From contig JBJEQF010000031.1 in the NCBI GenBank assembly GCA_051881615.1, positions 1 to 29,351 on the forward strand: a stretch of 29,351 bases of DNA. The letters run 5' to 3'. This document shows positions 7,289 to 15,281 of this stretch, in pieces (within the stretch, counting starts at the first letter, position 1; the number at the start of each line of letters is the position of its first letter). Both the position numbers and the translations under genes were made by a program. Below the pieces are notes generated by a model. It did no database searches. It had not been told where the DNA came from and saw only the letters and a program-made list of their open reading frames with translations. The DNA is from CAMFTQ01 sp051881615. Lineage in GTDB: Bacteria; Bacillota; Clostridia; Oscillospirales; Acutalibacteraceae.

Positions 7289-9343
7289 TTGCCGACAGCA
7301 GTAAAAGAAAATGCTAAAGCTTCAAAAACTATAAAAATTGCTCTTGCCGGTAACCCGAACTGCGGTAAAACTACGCTGTTTAATCAGCTGACAGGCAGTA
7401 ATCAGTACGTAGGCAACTGGCCCGGAGTTACCGTTGAGAAAAAAGAGGGCAAGGTAAAAAACAGTCAGAACAGAGATATTTCAATAATCGACCTGCCGGG
7501 TATTTATTCGCTTTCTCCTTATACACCGGAAGAAATAGTTACAAGAAACTGCCTTTTACACGATGACCCGAGCGTTATTATTGACATTGTTGACGCTACG
7601 AATATTGAGCGCAACCTTTACCTTACAACACAGATAGCAGAGCTTGGCAGACCTATTGTCATAGCTTTAAATATGATAGATATTTTAGAGAAAAACGGCG
7701 ATAAAATCGACTGCGAAGCATTGTCAAAGGAGCTTTCTATTCCGGTTGTCCCGATTTCCGCAAGCAAAAACATCGGTATAGAAAAGCTTGTAGATACAGT
7801 AATCGCTCTTGCAGATAAGGGTAAGTACGCAGAGGTTAAAAACATATACTCAAAAAATGTTGACGCAGTTTTAAGAGATATTGAAGAAGCTCTTGAGGAA
7901 GTTAAGCAAAGTGTTTATCACCGTAAGCGCTGGACAGCCGTAAAGCTTTTTGAGGGTGATCCGGTTACGTGGGCGCACTACGATTTTACTAAGGAGCAAA
8001 AGGAGCACATCAACTTTCACATAGGCGAGATAAAGCTTGAAAAAAATGTTGACAGAGAAATGATAATCGCAGACGAGCGATACAAGTACATATGCTCGGT
8101 TACATCAAGGGCGGTTCATAAAAGCCACAAGCAAGGTCACATTACATTGTCGGATAAAATCGACAGAATTGTAACAAACAGATTTCTTGCGTTGCCGTTG
8201 TTCCTTGTGATGATGCTTTTTGTGTTTTTTGTCACCTTCGGACCTGTCGGCAACTTTCTGCTTGACGGAGCAGAGTGGCTGATTAAAGATGTATTTGCAG
8301 GTCTTGTAGAGAATTTGCTTATAAGCGCAAATGCCTCTCCTTGGGCACAAAGCCTTGTAATCGACGGAATAATCGAAGGCATAGGCTCTGTAGTGTCTTT
8401 TTTACCGCAGATTATGCTTTTGTTTACACTGCTTTCTATATTAGAGGACAGCGGATATATGGCAAGGGCAGCGTTTATTATGGATAAGCTGCTCAGATAT
8501 CTTGGACTTTCGGGCAAAGCGTTTGTACCTATGCTTATGGGCTTTGGCTGCACAGTGCCGGCAGTATTGGGTACAAGAACACTTGAAAACCAAAAGGATA
8601 AACGCCTTACAATACTGATAACGCCCTTTATGTCCTGCTCGGCAAAAACTCCTGTATATCTATTATTCATATCAGTATTTTTCAGACATCAGAGCTTTTT
8701 TGTTATTTTCGGAATTTATCTTTTAGGAATAATTGTAGCAATTTTAACTGCACTTCTTTTTAAAAATACAATACTAAAGGGCAAAAACGCCCCTTTTGTA
8801 ATGGAGCTTCCTCCCTACAGAATGCCGTCTCCGAAAAGTCTGTGGCTTCACGTATGGGAAAGATTGAAGGATTTTCTTGTCCGTGCCGGTACTGTTTTGC
8901 TTGCAGCCTCAATCATCATATGGTTTCTGCAAAGCTTCACCTTTGATATGCGATTTGCCGAATCTGCCGACGAAAGCATACTCGCCGCTGTCGGCAAGCT
9001 GATTGCACCCGTATTTACGCTGTGCGGCTTCGGAGATTGGAGAGCGTCTGTTTCACTTGTAACGGGAATTGCCGCAAAGGAAAGCGTTGTGTCAACAATG
9101 GCTGTGCTGTTTGGCTCAGATCCAAGTGCTATAGCGTCCGTATTCACACCGCTTTCGGCTATCTCGTTTATGGTGTTTGTTCTGCTTTATACACCGTGTA
9201 TTGCCGCCTTATCTGCAATTTCAAAGGAAATGGGCAGTAAAAAATGGACGGCTGTTTCGGTAGTATATCAGCTTGTTGTCGCTTGGTTTACATCGGCACT
9301 TGTTTATCAGGTAGGACTGCTGTTTATGAATATATTGGGGTGA
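7289..9343 (+). CDS. feoB: FeoB ferrous iron transporter
   Basis: FeoB is the inner-membrane Fe(II) permease with an N-terminal GTPase. The 684-residue protein shows G1 GNPNCGKTT (about 21-29), the G2-region segment NWPGVTVEKKEG, G3 DLPGIYSL, G4 NMID and a G5 SAS, then the GDI region and a core of about eight or more membrane segments with the paired gate motifs FVPMLMGFGCTVPAV and ITPFMSCSAKTPVY. TTG at 7289 is the likely start because AGGAGG (7275-7280) sits eight bases upstream; the in-frame GTG at 7280 overlaps that site. A Cys-rich small protein follows three bases after the stop. It is probably iron-repressed through the palindrome upstream of feoA. Confidence 0.96.
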   Translation: MPTAVKENAKASKTIKIALAGNPNCGKTTLFNQLTGSNQYVGNWPGVTVEKKEGKVKNSQNRDISIIDLPGIYSLSPYTPEEIVTRNCLLHDDPSVIIDIVDATNIERNLYLTTQIAELGRPIVIALNMIDILEKNGDKIDCEALSKELSIPVVPISASKNIGIEKLVDTVIALADKGKYAEVKNIYSKNVDAVLRDIEEALEEVKQSVYHRKRWTAVKLFEGDPVTWAHYDFTKEQKEHINFHIGEIKLEKNVDREMIIADERYKYICSVTSRAVHKSHKQGHITLSDKIDRIVTNRFLALPLFLVMMLFVFFVTFGPVGNFLLDGAEWLIKDVFAGLVENLLISANASPWAQSLVIDGIIEGIGSVVSFLPQIMLLFTLLSILEDSGYMARAAFIMDKLLRYLGLSGKAFVPMLMGFGCTVPAVLGTRTLENQKDKRLTILITPFMSCSAKTPVYLLFISVFFRHQSFFVIFGIYLLGIIVAILTALLFKNTILKGKNAPFVMELPPYRMPSPKSLWLHVWERLKDFLVRAGTVLLAASIIIWFLQSFTFDMRFAESADESILAAVGKLIAPVFTLCGFGDWRASVSLVTGIAAKESVVSTMAVLFGSDPSAIASVFTPLSAISFMVFVLLYTPCIAALSAISKEMGSKKWTAVSVVYQLVVAWFTSALVYQVGLLFMNILG

Positions 9344-9346
9344 ATT

Positions 9347-9511
9347 ATGTTAGCTGATATTATTATTGCATTATTATCGGCAGCGGCCGTTGTATATGGC
9401 ATATATTATGCCTTTTTCAGAAAGAAAAAAGCGTGTAACGAAAAAAACTGCGGCTGCTGTGATTGTTCCTGCTGTAAATGCTGTTGTAATAATAGTGTAG
9501 AAAAGACTTAG
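9347..9511 (+). CDS. FeoB-associated Cys-rich membrane protein (small ORF)
   Basis: This 54-residue protein has one N-terminal membrane segment (about 4-24) ending in FFRKKK, then a cysteine-dense tail: ten Cys between residues 30 and 47 in CxCC and CCxCCC patterns. It starts three bases after the feoB stop with GGGGTGA in front, so it is translationally coupled to feoB. Small Cys-rich membrane proteins in this position are a recognised family (FeoB-associated Cys-rich). The role is not established; iron handling, sensing or chaperoning next to FeoB is the natural inference. The tail could bind metal or an Fe-S cluster. Confidence 0.85.
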   Translation: MLADIIIALLSAAAVVYGIYYAFFRKKKACNEKNCGCCDCSCCKCCCNNSVEKT

Positions 9512-9563
9512 TTGAAAATTTTCTGCAATATATAGTTTATAGACAAACATACTCGCACTTGTT

Positions 9564-9609
9564 AAAGGGGCTGTCGCAAATTTTTTCATTTGCGACAGCC
9601 CCTTTTCTC
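9564..9609 (+). terminator. Strong intrinsic terminator after the feo operon
   Basis: A perfect 17-bp stem with arms AAAGGGGCTGTCGCAAA (9564-9580) and its complement (9589-9605), loop TTTTTTCA, followed by TTTTCTCTT. It also lies downstream of the convergent gene ending at 9674 but has no clear T-run on the minus strand. Confidence 0.93.
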
Positions 9610-9673
9610 TTATTGTGATTAAAAATGTACTGTATAGCCTGATTTTGTCAATGGAGTTTTCATATATGAAAAA

Positions 9674-10582
9674 CTATTCATCTAACCAGCTTTGAATCTC
9701 ATCCTTATCATTTAGATGAAATCCGTGAGTATTGTCATCGTAGCTTACAAATTTACACTTTGTACCATTTTCCTTAAGCTTTCTATAAAGTGTTTCCGCT
9801 TGAGAAAAGGATACTTGTTCATCGTTTTTGCTATGAATAATAAGTGTGGGTACTTTAATTCTATCATACCAATATATTGCAGAACGATTTTTGTACTTTT
9901 CCGGACAGTCCTCGGGAGTACTACTGATACAATTTGTCAGTATTTTTTTCATATCTTCTCGCTTATTGTAGGACTTAATCAAATCACTTACTGCGGAAAC
10001 TGCAATAATCTTTCTTATTCTGCTGTCATTTTTGGCTGAGATATAAGACATCATTCCGCCACGAGAAACACCCATTGTACAGTAGTCAGTCATATCTACA
10101 AAAGGAAAGCTTTGAGAAAAATCTATAAGTTTGATAACATCATTTACGTCAGAACCGCCAAATTCGTCAGTTCCTGTTCCACCGTCACAACCTCTATACT
10201 GGGATGCGATTACAATTCTATTGGTTTGCTGACAAATTTTTGCTGTGTCATCATCTTCAAGTAATCCGATTTTGAAATTACCGCCTCTATTGTATAAAAC
10301 ACATTTTGCAGGTTTTTCGTTCTGAATACAGGATAAAGGAATCGAAATATATCCCTTAACATTGTTGCCATCAGAAATATATGTAAATTTATATGATACG
10401 CAGAATTCACTAAGGGAACTGTCTAAAGGTATTTGCTCGATCTCTTTTATCTCCTCGTTGCGATAATTTAGAAAATTATATGGGCTATCGGGACTGATTT
10501 CTGTTTTTGTTTTCCCACATCCTGTAAAAAGAAATAATATTGATAGAATACAAATCATTATTGGTAGAAAGCTCTTTTTCAT
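9674..10582 (-). CDS. Lipoprotein alpha/beta hydrolase (prolyl-oligopeptidase/S9-like fold)
   Basis: This 302-residue protein is predicted to be exported and lipid-anchored: residues 1-22 form a lipoprotein signal with lipobox LFTGC (Cys22). The catalytic domain has the nucleophile elbow GVSRGG (S173), an acid in HSKNDEQVS (D254) and a His in DNTHGFHL (H286 or H289), in the order of S9/dienelactone-hydrolase-like serine hydrolases. YRGCDGGTGTDEFGG at about 129-143 resembles the SQYRG-type segment of S9 peptidases. The substrate is unknown; peptide or ester hydrolysis at the cell surface is most likely. An AAGGG site precedes the ATG. It is the only complete minus-strand gene here, and its codons look more A/T-rich by eye than its neighbours, which could mean separate acquisition. 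Confidence 0.82.
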   Translation of the reverse strand: MKKSFLPIMICILSILFLFTGCGKTKTEISPDSPYNFLNYRNEEIKEIEQIPLDSSLSEFCVSYKFTYISDGNNVKGYISIPLSCIQNEKPAKCVLYNRGGNFKIGLLEDDDTAKICQQTNRIVIASQYRGCDGGTGTDEFGGSDVNDVIKLIDFSQSFPFVDMTDYCTMGVSRGGMMSYISAKNDSRIRKIIAVSAVSDLIKSYNKREDMKKILTNCISSTPEDCPEKYKNRSAIYWYDRIKVPTLIIHSKNDEQVSFSQAETLYRKLKENGTKCKFVSYDDNTHGFHLNDKDEIQSWLDE

Positions 10583-10616
10583 TTACAGATATTCCCTTGT
10601 AATATAGTGTTTATAT

Positions 10617-10643
10617 GAAAAAAAGCCCGATAAAATCGAGCTT
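10617..10643 (-). terminator. Intrinsic terminator downstream of the tRNA-Leu remnant
   Basis: On the minus strand AGCTCGAT and ATCGGGCT pair over 8 bp (one wobble) around a short loop and are followed by seven T. It ends transcription from the tRNA-like sequence. A closely similar terminator lies at 28558-28585 on the same strand. Confidence 0.8.
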
Positions 10644-10647
10644 TCTT

Positions 10648-10725
10648 TGGTGCAGGTAACAGGACTTGAACCTGCATGAAATTGCTTTCACATGGACCTG
10701 ATGTTCACGCCACAACGGTGAAACA
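10648..10725 (-). pseudogene. Degenerate tRNA-Leu (CAG-like) remnant
   Basis: Read on the minus strand, the 3' half is a good tRNA-Leu: T-arm GCAGG-TTCAAGT-CCTGT, 3' acceptor strand TACCTGC, discriminator A and encoded CCA at 10648-10650, and a type-II variable arm (TGAAAGCAATTTCA). A loop ATCAGGT places U33 before anticodon CAG. The 5' half is ruined: the anticodon stem (TGAAC against CCATG) cannot pair, the D-arm looks shortened, and no GCAGGTA 5' acceptor strand is present. I read it as a truncated or decayed tRNA gene, not a functional one. The 5' limit is approximate. The rest of the gap to 11069 holds the promoter and leader listed below; I see nothing else between about 10726 and 10943. 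Confidence 0.6.
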
Positions 10726-10943
10726 ATAGTTGCAGTATAGTGCACAGTATGGAAAGCAAATCAAACAAGGAAAAAAGATTTTTATTGATTACACAAGCAA
10801 TACAGACATAAATAACTGTTTGCAGGTGAACTGATTATAAATTATGTTGAATTCACACAATGTTAAGGTCTGATATTTTTCATTGCTGTATTTGAGCCTA
10901 AATAAATTATGCAATAGCACAAAGAATCTTATGCTGAAAATGC

Positions 10944-10971
10944 TTGAAAAATAAATTTCTTGTGTTATAAT
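10944..10971 (+). promoter_or_regulatory. Promoter of the pyrimidine-catabolic operon
   Basis: TTGAAA at 10944-10949 and TATAAT at 10966-10971 with a 16-base spacer. Transcription should begin near 10978, leaving an untranslated leader of about 90 bases that contains a terminator hairpin before the aminotransferase gene. Confidence 0.8.
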
Positions 10972-10977
10972 GTGCTC

Positions 10978-11040
10978 ATAAACAAAAGAGATTCGAAAGC
11001 AAAGGGGCTTCTTAATCGAAGTCCCTTTTTGTTTTTCCTT
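10978..11040 (+). promoter_or_regulatory. Leader with internal intrinsic terminator (attenuator)
   Basis: Within the leader, AAAGGGGCTTC (11001-11011) and GAAGTCCCTTT (11018-11028) form an 11-bp stem with one wobble around the hexaloop TTAATC, followed by TTGTTTTT. It has all the parts of an intrinsic terminator but lies between promoter and first gene, so expression probably needs antitermination. ANTAR-protein antitermination is one known type that uses hexaloops in nitrogen-gene leaders, but this loop does not carry the usual A1/G4 pattern, so the mechanism is open. Confidence 0.72.
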
Positions 11041-11069
11041 TTGATTTTATATGAAAGAAGAGATAAATT

Positions 11070-12395
11070 ATGACCCCTGAAAAAATTATTGAAAATCACA
11101 AGAAGTACGTATTACAGTCTTGGAGCAAGCAGGGTAACATAAATCCCATTCCCGTAGCAAAGGCAGAGGGAATATACTTTTACGATTTTGACGGCAACAG
11201 ATACAGCGATATGTCGTCACAGCTTGTAAACCTCAACGTAGGCTACGGCAATAAAGCAATCGGAGATGCAATAAAAGAACAGGTTGACAAGTTCTGTTTT
11301 GTTGGTCCGTCTTATGCAACCGAATCAAAATCAACTCTTGCAGAAATGATTATAGATTTACTTCCCGATTCATTCGGCAAAATCTTCTTTACAAATGCAG
11401 GTGCAGATGCAAACGAAAATGCAGTGAAAATTGCAAGAATGTTTACGGGTAAAAATAAGATTTTCAGCCGATACAGAAGCTACCACGGTTCTTCATTCGG
11501 TGCAGGCAACCTGACAGGCGAGCCGAGAAGATATACACTTGAACCCGGTATCCCCGGCTTTGTAAAATTCTTTGACCCGTATGTTTACAGAGAGGCAATT
11601 GAGTTTGATTCCGAGGAAGAGGCAACAAAGTTTTACCTTACAAAGCTTCGTGAGCAGATTATCTACGAAGGTCCCGACAGCGTAGCCGCAGTCGTTATGG
11701 AAACAATTACAGGCTCCAACGGAGTAATTATTCCGCCAAAGGGTTATCTCACGGGTGTTCGCAAAATCTGTGATGAATTTAACATTCTTATGATTTGCGA
11801 CGAGGTTATGGCAGGTTGGTGCAGAACAGGCGAGATGTTTGCATTTCAGAATTTTGACGTTGTACCCGATATTGTTACATTTGCAAAGGGCGTTACCTGC
11901 GGTTATGTTCCTCTCGGCGGCGTAGCAGTTTCAAAGAAAATTGCAGAGTATTTCGACGATCATCTTCTTTCCTGCGGACTTACCTACAGCGGTCATCCGC
12001 TCGCCTGTGCGGCTGGCGTTGCCTGCGTAAACTACTACAGCGAGGCAAAAATTCTCGACAATGTAAGGTCAGTCGGCAAGGTGCTTGGAAATATCCTTGA
12101 AGAAATGAAAGTAAATCACCCTTGTGTTGGCGACGTACGATATATCGGTCTTTTCTCGGCTATTGAGCTTGTAAAAGACAAAGCTACCAAAGAACCGCTT
12201 GTTCCCTACGGCAAAGACCCCGAGGGAATTATGGGCAAGCTTATAGGTATGCTGAAGGAAAAACGCTTTATGACCTACTCACACGAAAATATGCTCTTTG
12301 TAAATCCTCCGCTGATTATTACCGAGGAGCAGATTAAGGAAGAAATGGTTAAGATGGACGAGGTTCTTACATACGTTGATAACAACCTGATTTGA
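11070..12395 (+). CDS. Class-III PLP aminotransferase, probable beta-alanine aminotransferase
   Basis: This 441-residue fold-type-I omega-aminotransferase has DEVMAGW (D244, contacts the PLP ring nitrogen) and the PLP-lysine K273 in TFAKGVTCGYVPLGG, plus TNAGADANENAVKIAR and YRSYHGSSFGAGNLTG for phosphate and ring binding. In this operon the fitting reaction is transfer of the amino group of beta-alanine (or 3-aminoisobutyrate) to a 2-oxo acid, giving malonate semialdehyde. The adjacent iron-type dehydrogenase would then reduce that product. Close relatives act on taurine, and taurine aminotransferase plus sulfoacetaldehyde reductase is the main alternative for this pair. It is the first gene behind the attenuator leader, with AAGAAGAGA before the ATG; the next gene follows after 15 bases. 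Confidence 0.85.
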   Translation: MTPEKIIENHKKYVLQSWSKQGNINPIPVAKAEGIYFYDFDGNRYSDMSSQLVNLNVGYGNKAIGDAIKEQVDKFCFVGPSYATESKSTLAEMIIDLLPDSFGKIFFTNAGADANENAVKIARMFTGKNKIFSRYRSYHGSSFGAGNLTGEPRRYTLEPGIPGFVKFFDPYVYREAIEFDSEEEATKFYLTKLREQIIYEGPDSVAAVVMETITGSNGVIIPPKGYLTGVRKICDEFNILMICDEVMAGWCRTGEMFAFQNFDVVPDIVTFAKGVTCGYVPLGGVAVSKKIAEYFDDHLLSCGLTYSGHPLACAAGVACVNYYSEAKILDNVRSVGKVLGNILEEMKVNHPCVGDVRYIGLFSAIELVKDKATKEPLVPYGKDPEGIMGKLIGMLKEKRFMTYSHENMLFVNPPLIITEEQIKEEMVKMDEVLTYVDNNLI

Positions 12396-12410
12396 TTAGA
12401 GGTAAAAACA

Positions 12411-13562
12411 ATGTCACATTTTGCAATACCGAGCCACATTATTTCGGGAACTGACGTGCTTTCGGAATCCGTTGTGTATTTAAAGGCAATGGGAAACAAG
12501 GCTTTTATCGTAACTGGCAAGCACGTTGCAGTTTCGGCAATGATGGCAAAGCTTTTGAATATGCTCGATGAAATCAAGATTTCTTATGAAATTTTTGACG
12601 GCATAACGGGAGAGCCCACCGACAAAATGATTGAGCAGGGCGTTGAGATTTTTAAATGCTCAGGCTGTGATTTTATAGTCGGAATCGGCGGAGGAAGTCC
12701 TCTTGATTCAGCAAAGGCAATTGCCGCAATGTCGGTAAACAGCGGTAAAATCTCCGATTACAACGGAGTTGAAATCAAAGGAACAATTCCTCCTCTTGTT
12801 GCTATTCCCACAACAGCGGGAACAGGCAGTGAGGCAACAAAGTTTACAGTTATAACCGACTCCGAAAAGGGCATAAAAATGCTTTTAAAGGGTGATGTTC
12901 TTATTCCTCAGCTTGCAATAGTTGATTCAAGCTTTACCGTCAGCTCACCAAAGTCGGTGACTGCGTCAACAGGACTTGATGCGCTCACTCACGCAGTAGA
13001 AGCCTACACTTCAAAAAAGGCAATTCCTCTTACAGACACCCTTGCAGTTTCGGCAGTAAAGAGAATTATGAAATATCTTCCTATTGCATATAATGAGCCT
13101 GAAAATATTGAAGCAAGACAGCAGATGAGCCTTGCCGCACTTGAAGCAGGAATCTGCATAAACAATTCAAGCGTTACAATCGTTCACGGAATGAGCCGCC
13201 CGATAGGCGCACTTTTCCACGTTCCGCACGGTATGTCAAACGCAATGCTGTTAAAGGAATGTTTAAGCTTTGCAGAGTCGGGAGCATATGAAAAGTTTGC
13301 AAACCTCGGAAGAGAAACAAAAGTCGCTTCTGAAAGCGATACAGACAAAGAAGCGGCTGATAAGTTTATCAACTCACTTCAGAAAATTTGCGATATATGC
13401 GAAATTCCGTCGCTTGAACAGTACGGAATTGACAAGGAAGAATATTACCGGCAAATTGACAAAATGTCGCAGGACGCTGTAGCAAGCGGAAGTCCCGGAA
13501 ATACGGTAAAGGAAGTTACCGCAGAAGACTGCAAACGAATTTATATGAATCTCTATAAATAA
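12411..13562 (+). CDS. Iron-type alcohol dehydrogenase, probable malonate-semialdehyde reductase
   Basis: The 383-residue group-III (Fe-ADH) protein has the dinucleotide motif GGGSPLDSAKAIA (93-105), PTTAGTGSEAT (133-143) and all four metal ligands: D190 and H194 in GLDALTHAVEAY, H259 in VHGMSRP and H273 in VPHGMSN. It probably uses NAD(P)H to reduce malonate semialdehyde to 3-hydroxypropionate, disposing of both the reactive aldehyde and reducing equivalents. Substrate is inferred from the partner aminotransferase and the pyrimidine genes; sulfoacetaldehyde is the alternative. A terminator hairpin follows directly, so the genes downstream may be transcribed less than this pair. Confidence 0.86.
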   Translation: MSHFAIPSHIISGTDVLSESVVYLKAMGNKAFIVTGKHVAVSAMMAKLLNMLDEIKISYEIFDGITGEPTDKMIEQGVEIFKCSGCDFIVGIGGGSPLDSAKAIAAMSVNSGKISDYNGVEIKGTIPPLVAIPTTAGTGSEATKFTVITDSEKGIKMLLKGDVLIPQLAIVDSSFTVSSPKSVTASTGLDALTHAVEAYTSKKAIPLTDTLAVSAVKRIMKYLPIAYNEPENIEARQQMSLAALEAGICINNSSVTIVHGMSRPIGALFHVPHGMSNAMLLKECLSFAESGAYEKFANLGRETKVASESDTDKEAADKFINSLQKICDICEIPSLEQYGIDKEEYYRQIDKMSQDAVASGSPGNTVKEVTAEDCKRIYMNLYK

Positions 13563-13570
13563 TCAGAATT

Positions 13571-13619
13571 AATGCACAGCAACGGAGCTGAATTAAAGCT
13601 TGGTTGCTGTGCATTTTTT
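13571..13619 (+). terminator. Intrinsic terminator inside the catabolic operon
   Basis: Arms AATGCACAGCAAC (13571-13583) and GTTGCTGTGCATT (13603-13615) pair perfectly over 13 bp, with a smaller AGCT...AGCT stem inside, followed by six T. No promoter is evident in the 22 bases before the ABC ATPase gene, so the ABC-to-pucR genes probably depend on readthrough or regulated antitermination. Confidence 0.88.
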
Positions 13620-13641
13620 GTAGATACAGGAGGATTAAAGT

Positions 13642-14445
13642 ATGAGCCTAACAAATGCTTATAACCCCAAAAATGATGTTGAAATAGCGATAAATAATGT
13701 GTCGGTTGTGTTCAAGGACAACAAGGGTAATGACGTAAAAGCACTTGACAATGTGGACTTTGATATCCACAAGGGCGAGTTTATCTCGCTGTTAGGACCG
13801 TCGGGTTGCGGTAAAACAACACTTCTCCGAACAATAGCCGACTTGCTTGAGCCAACCTCGGGCAACGTAAGAGTAAGCGGTATGACTCCTAAGGAAATCA
13901 GACTGATGCAGAAGTTTGGAATTGTTTTTCAGAGTCCCGTACTTTTTGAGTGGAGAACGGTTAAGAAAAATATAGAGCTTCCGCTTGAAATTATGGGTTA
14001 TTCAAAAAAGGACAGAAGCGACAGGGCAGATGAGATGCTTGAAATGGTAGGACTTACAAAATTTGCAAACCACTATCCGCAACAGCTTTCAGGCGGTATG
14101 CAGCAGAGAGTCGGAATAGCAAGAGCCTTTGGTATCCGCCCCGAAATTCTCTTAATGGACGAGCCTTTCTCGGCACTTGATGAATTTACAAAGGAAAAGC
14201 TTCACCTTGATTTGCTGAGAATTTGGGAAAAGACGAATAAGACAATCGTCTTTGTAACGCACAATATTCAGGAGGCAGTTTTCCTTTCAAACAGAATCTG
14301 CGTGCTTTCTCCGCACCCGGGCAGGCTTTCAGCCGTGGTAGACGTTGATGTGCCATATCCGAGAACAACGGATATGCGTGATACTCCACACTTCGGCGAG
14401 CTTGTTTCAAAGGTGAGAAACAGTTTTGAAGGTGGTAGCTTATGA
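13642..14445 (+). CDS. ABC transporter ATP-binding protein, NitT/TauT/pyrimidine type
   Basis: The 267-residue ATPase energises the importer encoded by the next three genes. Motifs: Walker A GPSGCGKT (52-59), Q-loop in FGIVFQSP, signature LSGGMQQR (149-156), Walker B ILLMDEP with D173/E174, and H-loop H207 (FVTHN). The sequence groups with the TauB/SsuB/ThiZ-like ATPases that pair with NMT1/THI5-family binding proteins. GGAGG precedes the ATG. Its stop overlaps the first permease start (ATGA at 14442), indicating coupling. From the operon the cargo is probably uracil, thymine or a related pyrimidine. Confidence 0.93.
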   Translation: MSLTNAYNPKNDVEIAINNVSVVFKDNKGNDVKALDNVDFDIHKGEFISLLGPSGCGKTTLLRTIADLLEPTSGNVRVSGMTPKEIRLMQKFGIVFQSPVLFEWRTVKKNIELPLEIMGYSKKDRSDRADEMLEMVGLTKFANHYPQQLSGGMQQRVGIARAFGIRPEILLMDEPFSALDEFTKEKLHLDLLRIWEKTNKTIVFVTHNIQEAVFLSNRICVLSPHPGRLSAVVDVDVPYPRTTDMRDTPHFGELVSKVRNSFEGGSL

Positions 14446-15281
14446 TGAAAGCAATTAACAGGATACGCAGTTCAAAAGCGCTTGTAATGCTTGTATGGGT
14501 GCTTGGAATTGTCGTAATCTGGGAGATATTCGCTTTTGTCGTAGCGGCGACAAAACGCACTCCCGAAAACATACTTCCGCATATCTGGCAGATTATAGCC
14601 TCGTTTTTTGACCCAAAACCCGTAGCAAACGGTATGAGCTGTACACAGGTTGTTCTGACAAACGCAGGTCAGACGCTTTCAAGAGCAGGACAGGGATTTT
14701 TAATCGGAACGCTTATCGGCTTTGCACTTGCGATTCTGATGAAACTTTCGAGAATTGTTGAGAAAATAGCCGCTCCGTACCTTATGCTTATTCAGCTGAT
14801 TCCTATTCTCGGTATGGCACCGATTATCCTTGCAATGACTCACGACATCGGTTCAAGCCGAATTATAATTGCGGCAATCCTTACGTTCTATCCCGTAGCA
14901 ACGAATACGCTTGCAGGTCTTAATTCGGTTGAAAAGGCAAAATATGAGCTTATGTATTCATATGCCGCCAAAAAATCAACCATTTACTTTAAAATGCTTA
15001 TTCCGTCGTGTATTCCTTACTTTTTCACCGGACTGAAAATCGCAGCTCCTATGGCGATAACGGCTTCAATCCTTGTCGATACTTTGCAAGGTGACGGAGG
15101 ACTCGGCTGTATGCTTTCTCAGTCGCTTAAGCACGCAATGTCAATTTACGTTTTCTGGGATATCGTAGTGTTCAGCGCAGTAATCGGCGTGTTAAGCTGT
15201 TCGCTGATGGGCTGGATAGAAAAGCTTGTTTCACCGCTGAAGCGAATAGAACGCAAAACAAAGAAAAAGGGGGCGGCATAA
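14442..15281 (+). CDS. ABC transporter permease (first of two)
   Basis: The 279-residue BPD-type permease has about six hydrophobic segments and the cytoplasmic EAA-like loop near 173-205 (SYAAKKSTIYFKMLIPSCIP, then FFTGLKIAAPMAI) that docks on the ATPase. It starts within the ATPase stop (ATGA); a second ATG at 14445 is equally possible. Together with the second permease it would form a heterodimeric channel, whereas many NitT/TauT systems use one permease as a homodimer. Confidence 0.9.
   Translation: MMKAINRIRSSKALVMLVWVLGIVVIWEIFAFVVAATKRTPENILPHIWQIIASFFDPKPVANGMSCTQVVLTNAGQTLSRAGQGFLIGTLIGFALAILMKLSRIVEKIAAPYLMLIQLIPILGMAPIILAMTHDIGSSRIIIAAILTFYPVATNTLAGLNSVEKAKYELMYSYAAKKSTIYFKMLIPSCIPYFFTGLKIAAPMAITASILVDTLQGDGGLGCMLSQSLKHAMSIYVFWDIVVFSAVIGVLSCSLMGWIEKLVSPLKRIERKTKKKGAA

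Noticed and set aside
8137..8670. 177-codon minus-strand open frame within feoB
   Set aside because: It is antisense to a highly conserved FeoB membrane core, has no ribosome site and no recognisable domain.
9564..9605. Insertion-sequence end or MITE, because GGGGCTGTCGCAAA resembles some IS termini
   Set aside because: It is a single perfect hairpin with a T-tail directly behind the feo genes and has no second terminal copy or target duplication nearby; a terminator explains it.
10648..10725. Functional tRNA-Leu or tRNA-Sec
   Set aside because: No 5' acceptor strand pairs with the TACCTGC 3' strand and the anticodon stem cannot form; a TCA selenocysteine anticodon loop is not present in a proper stem.
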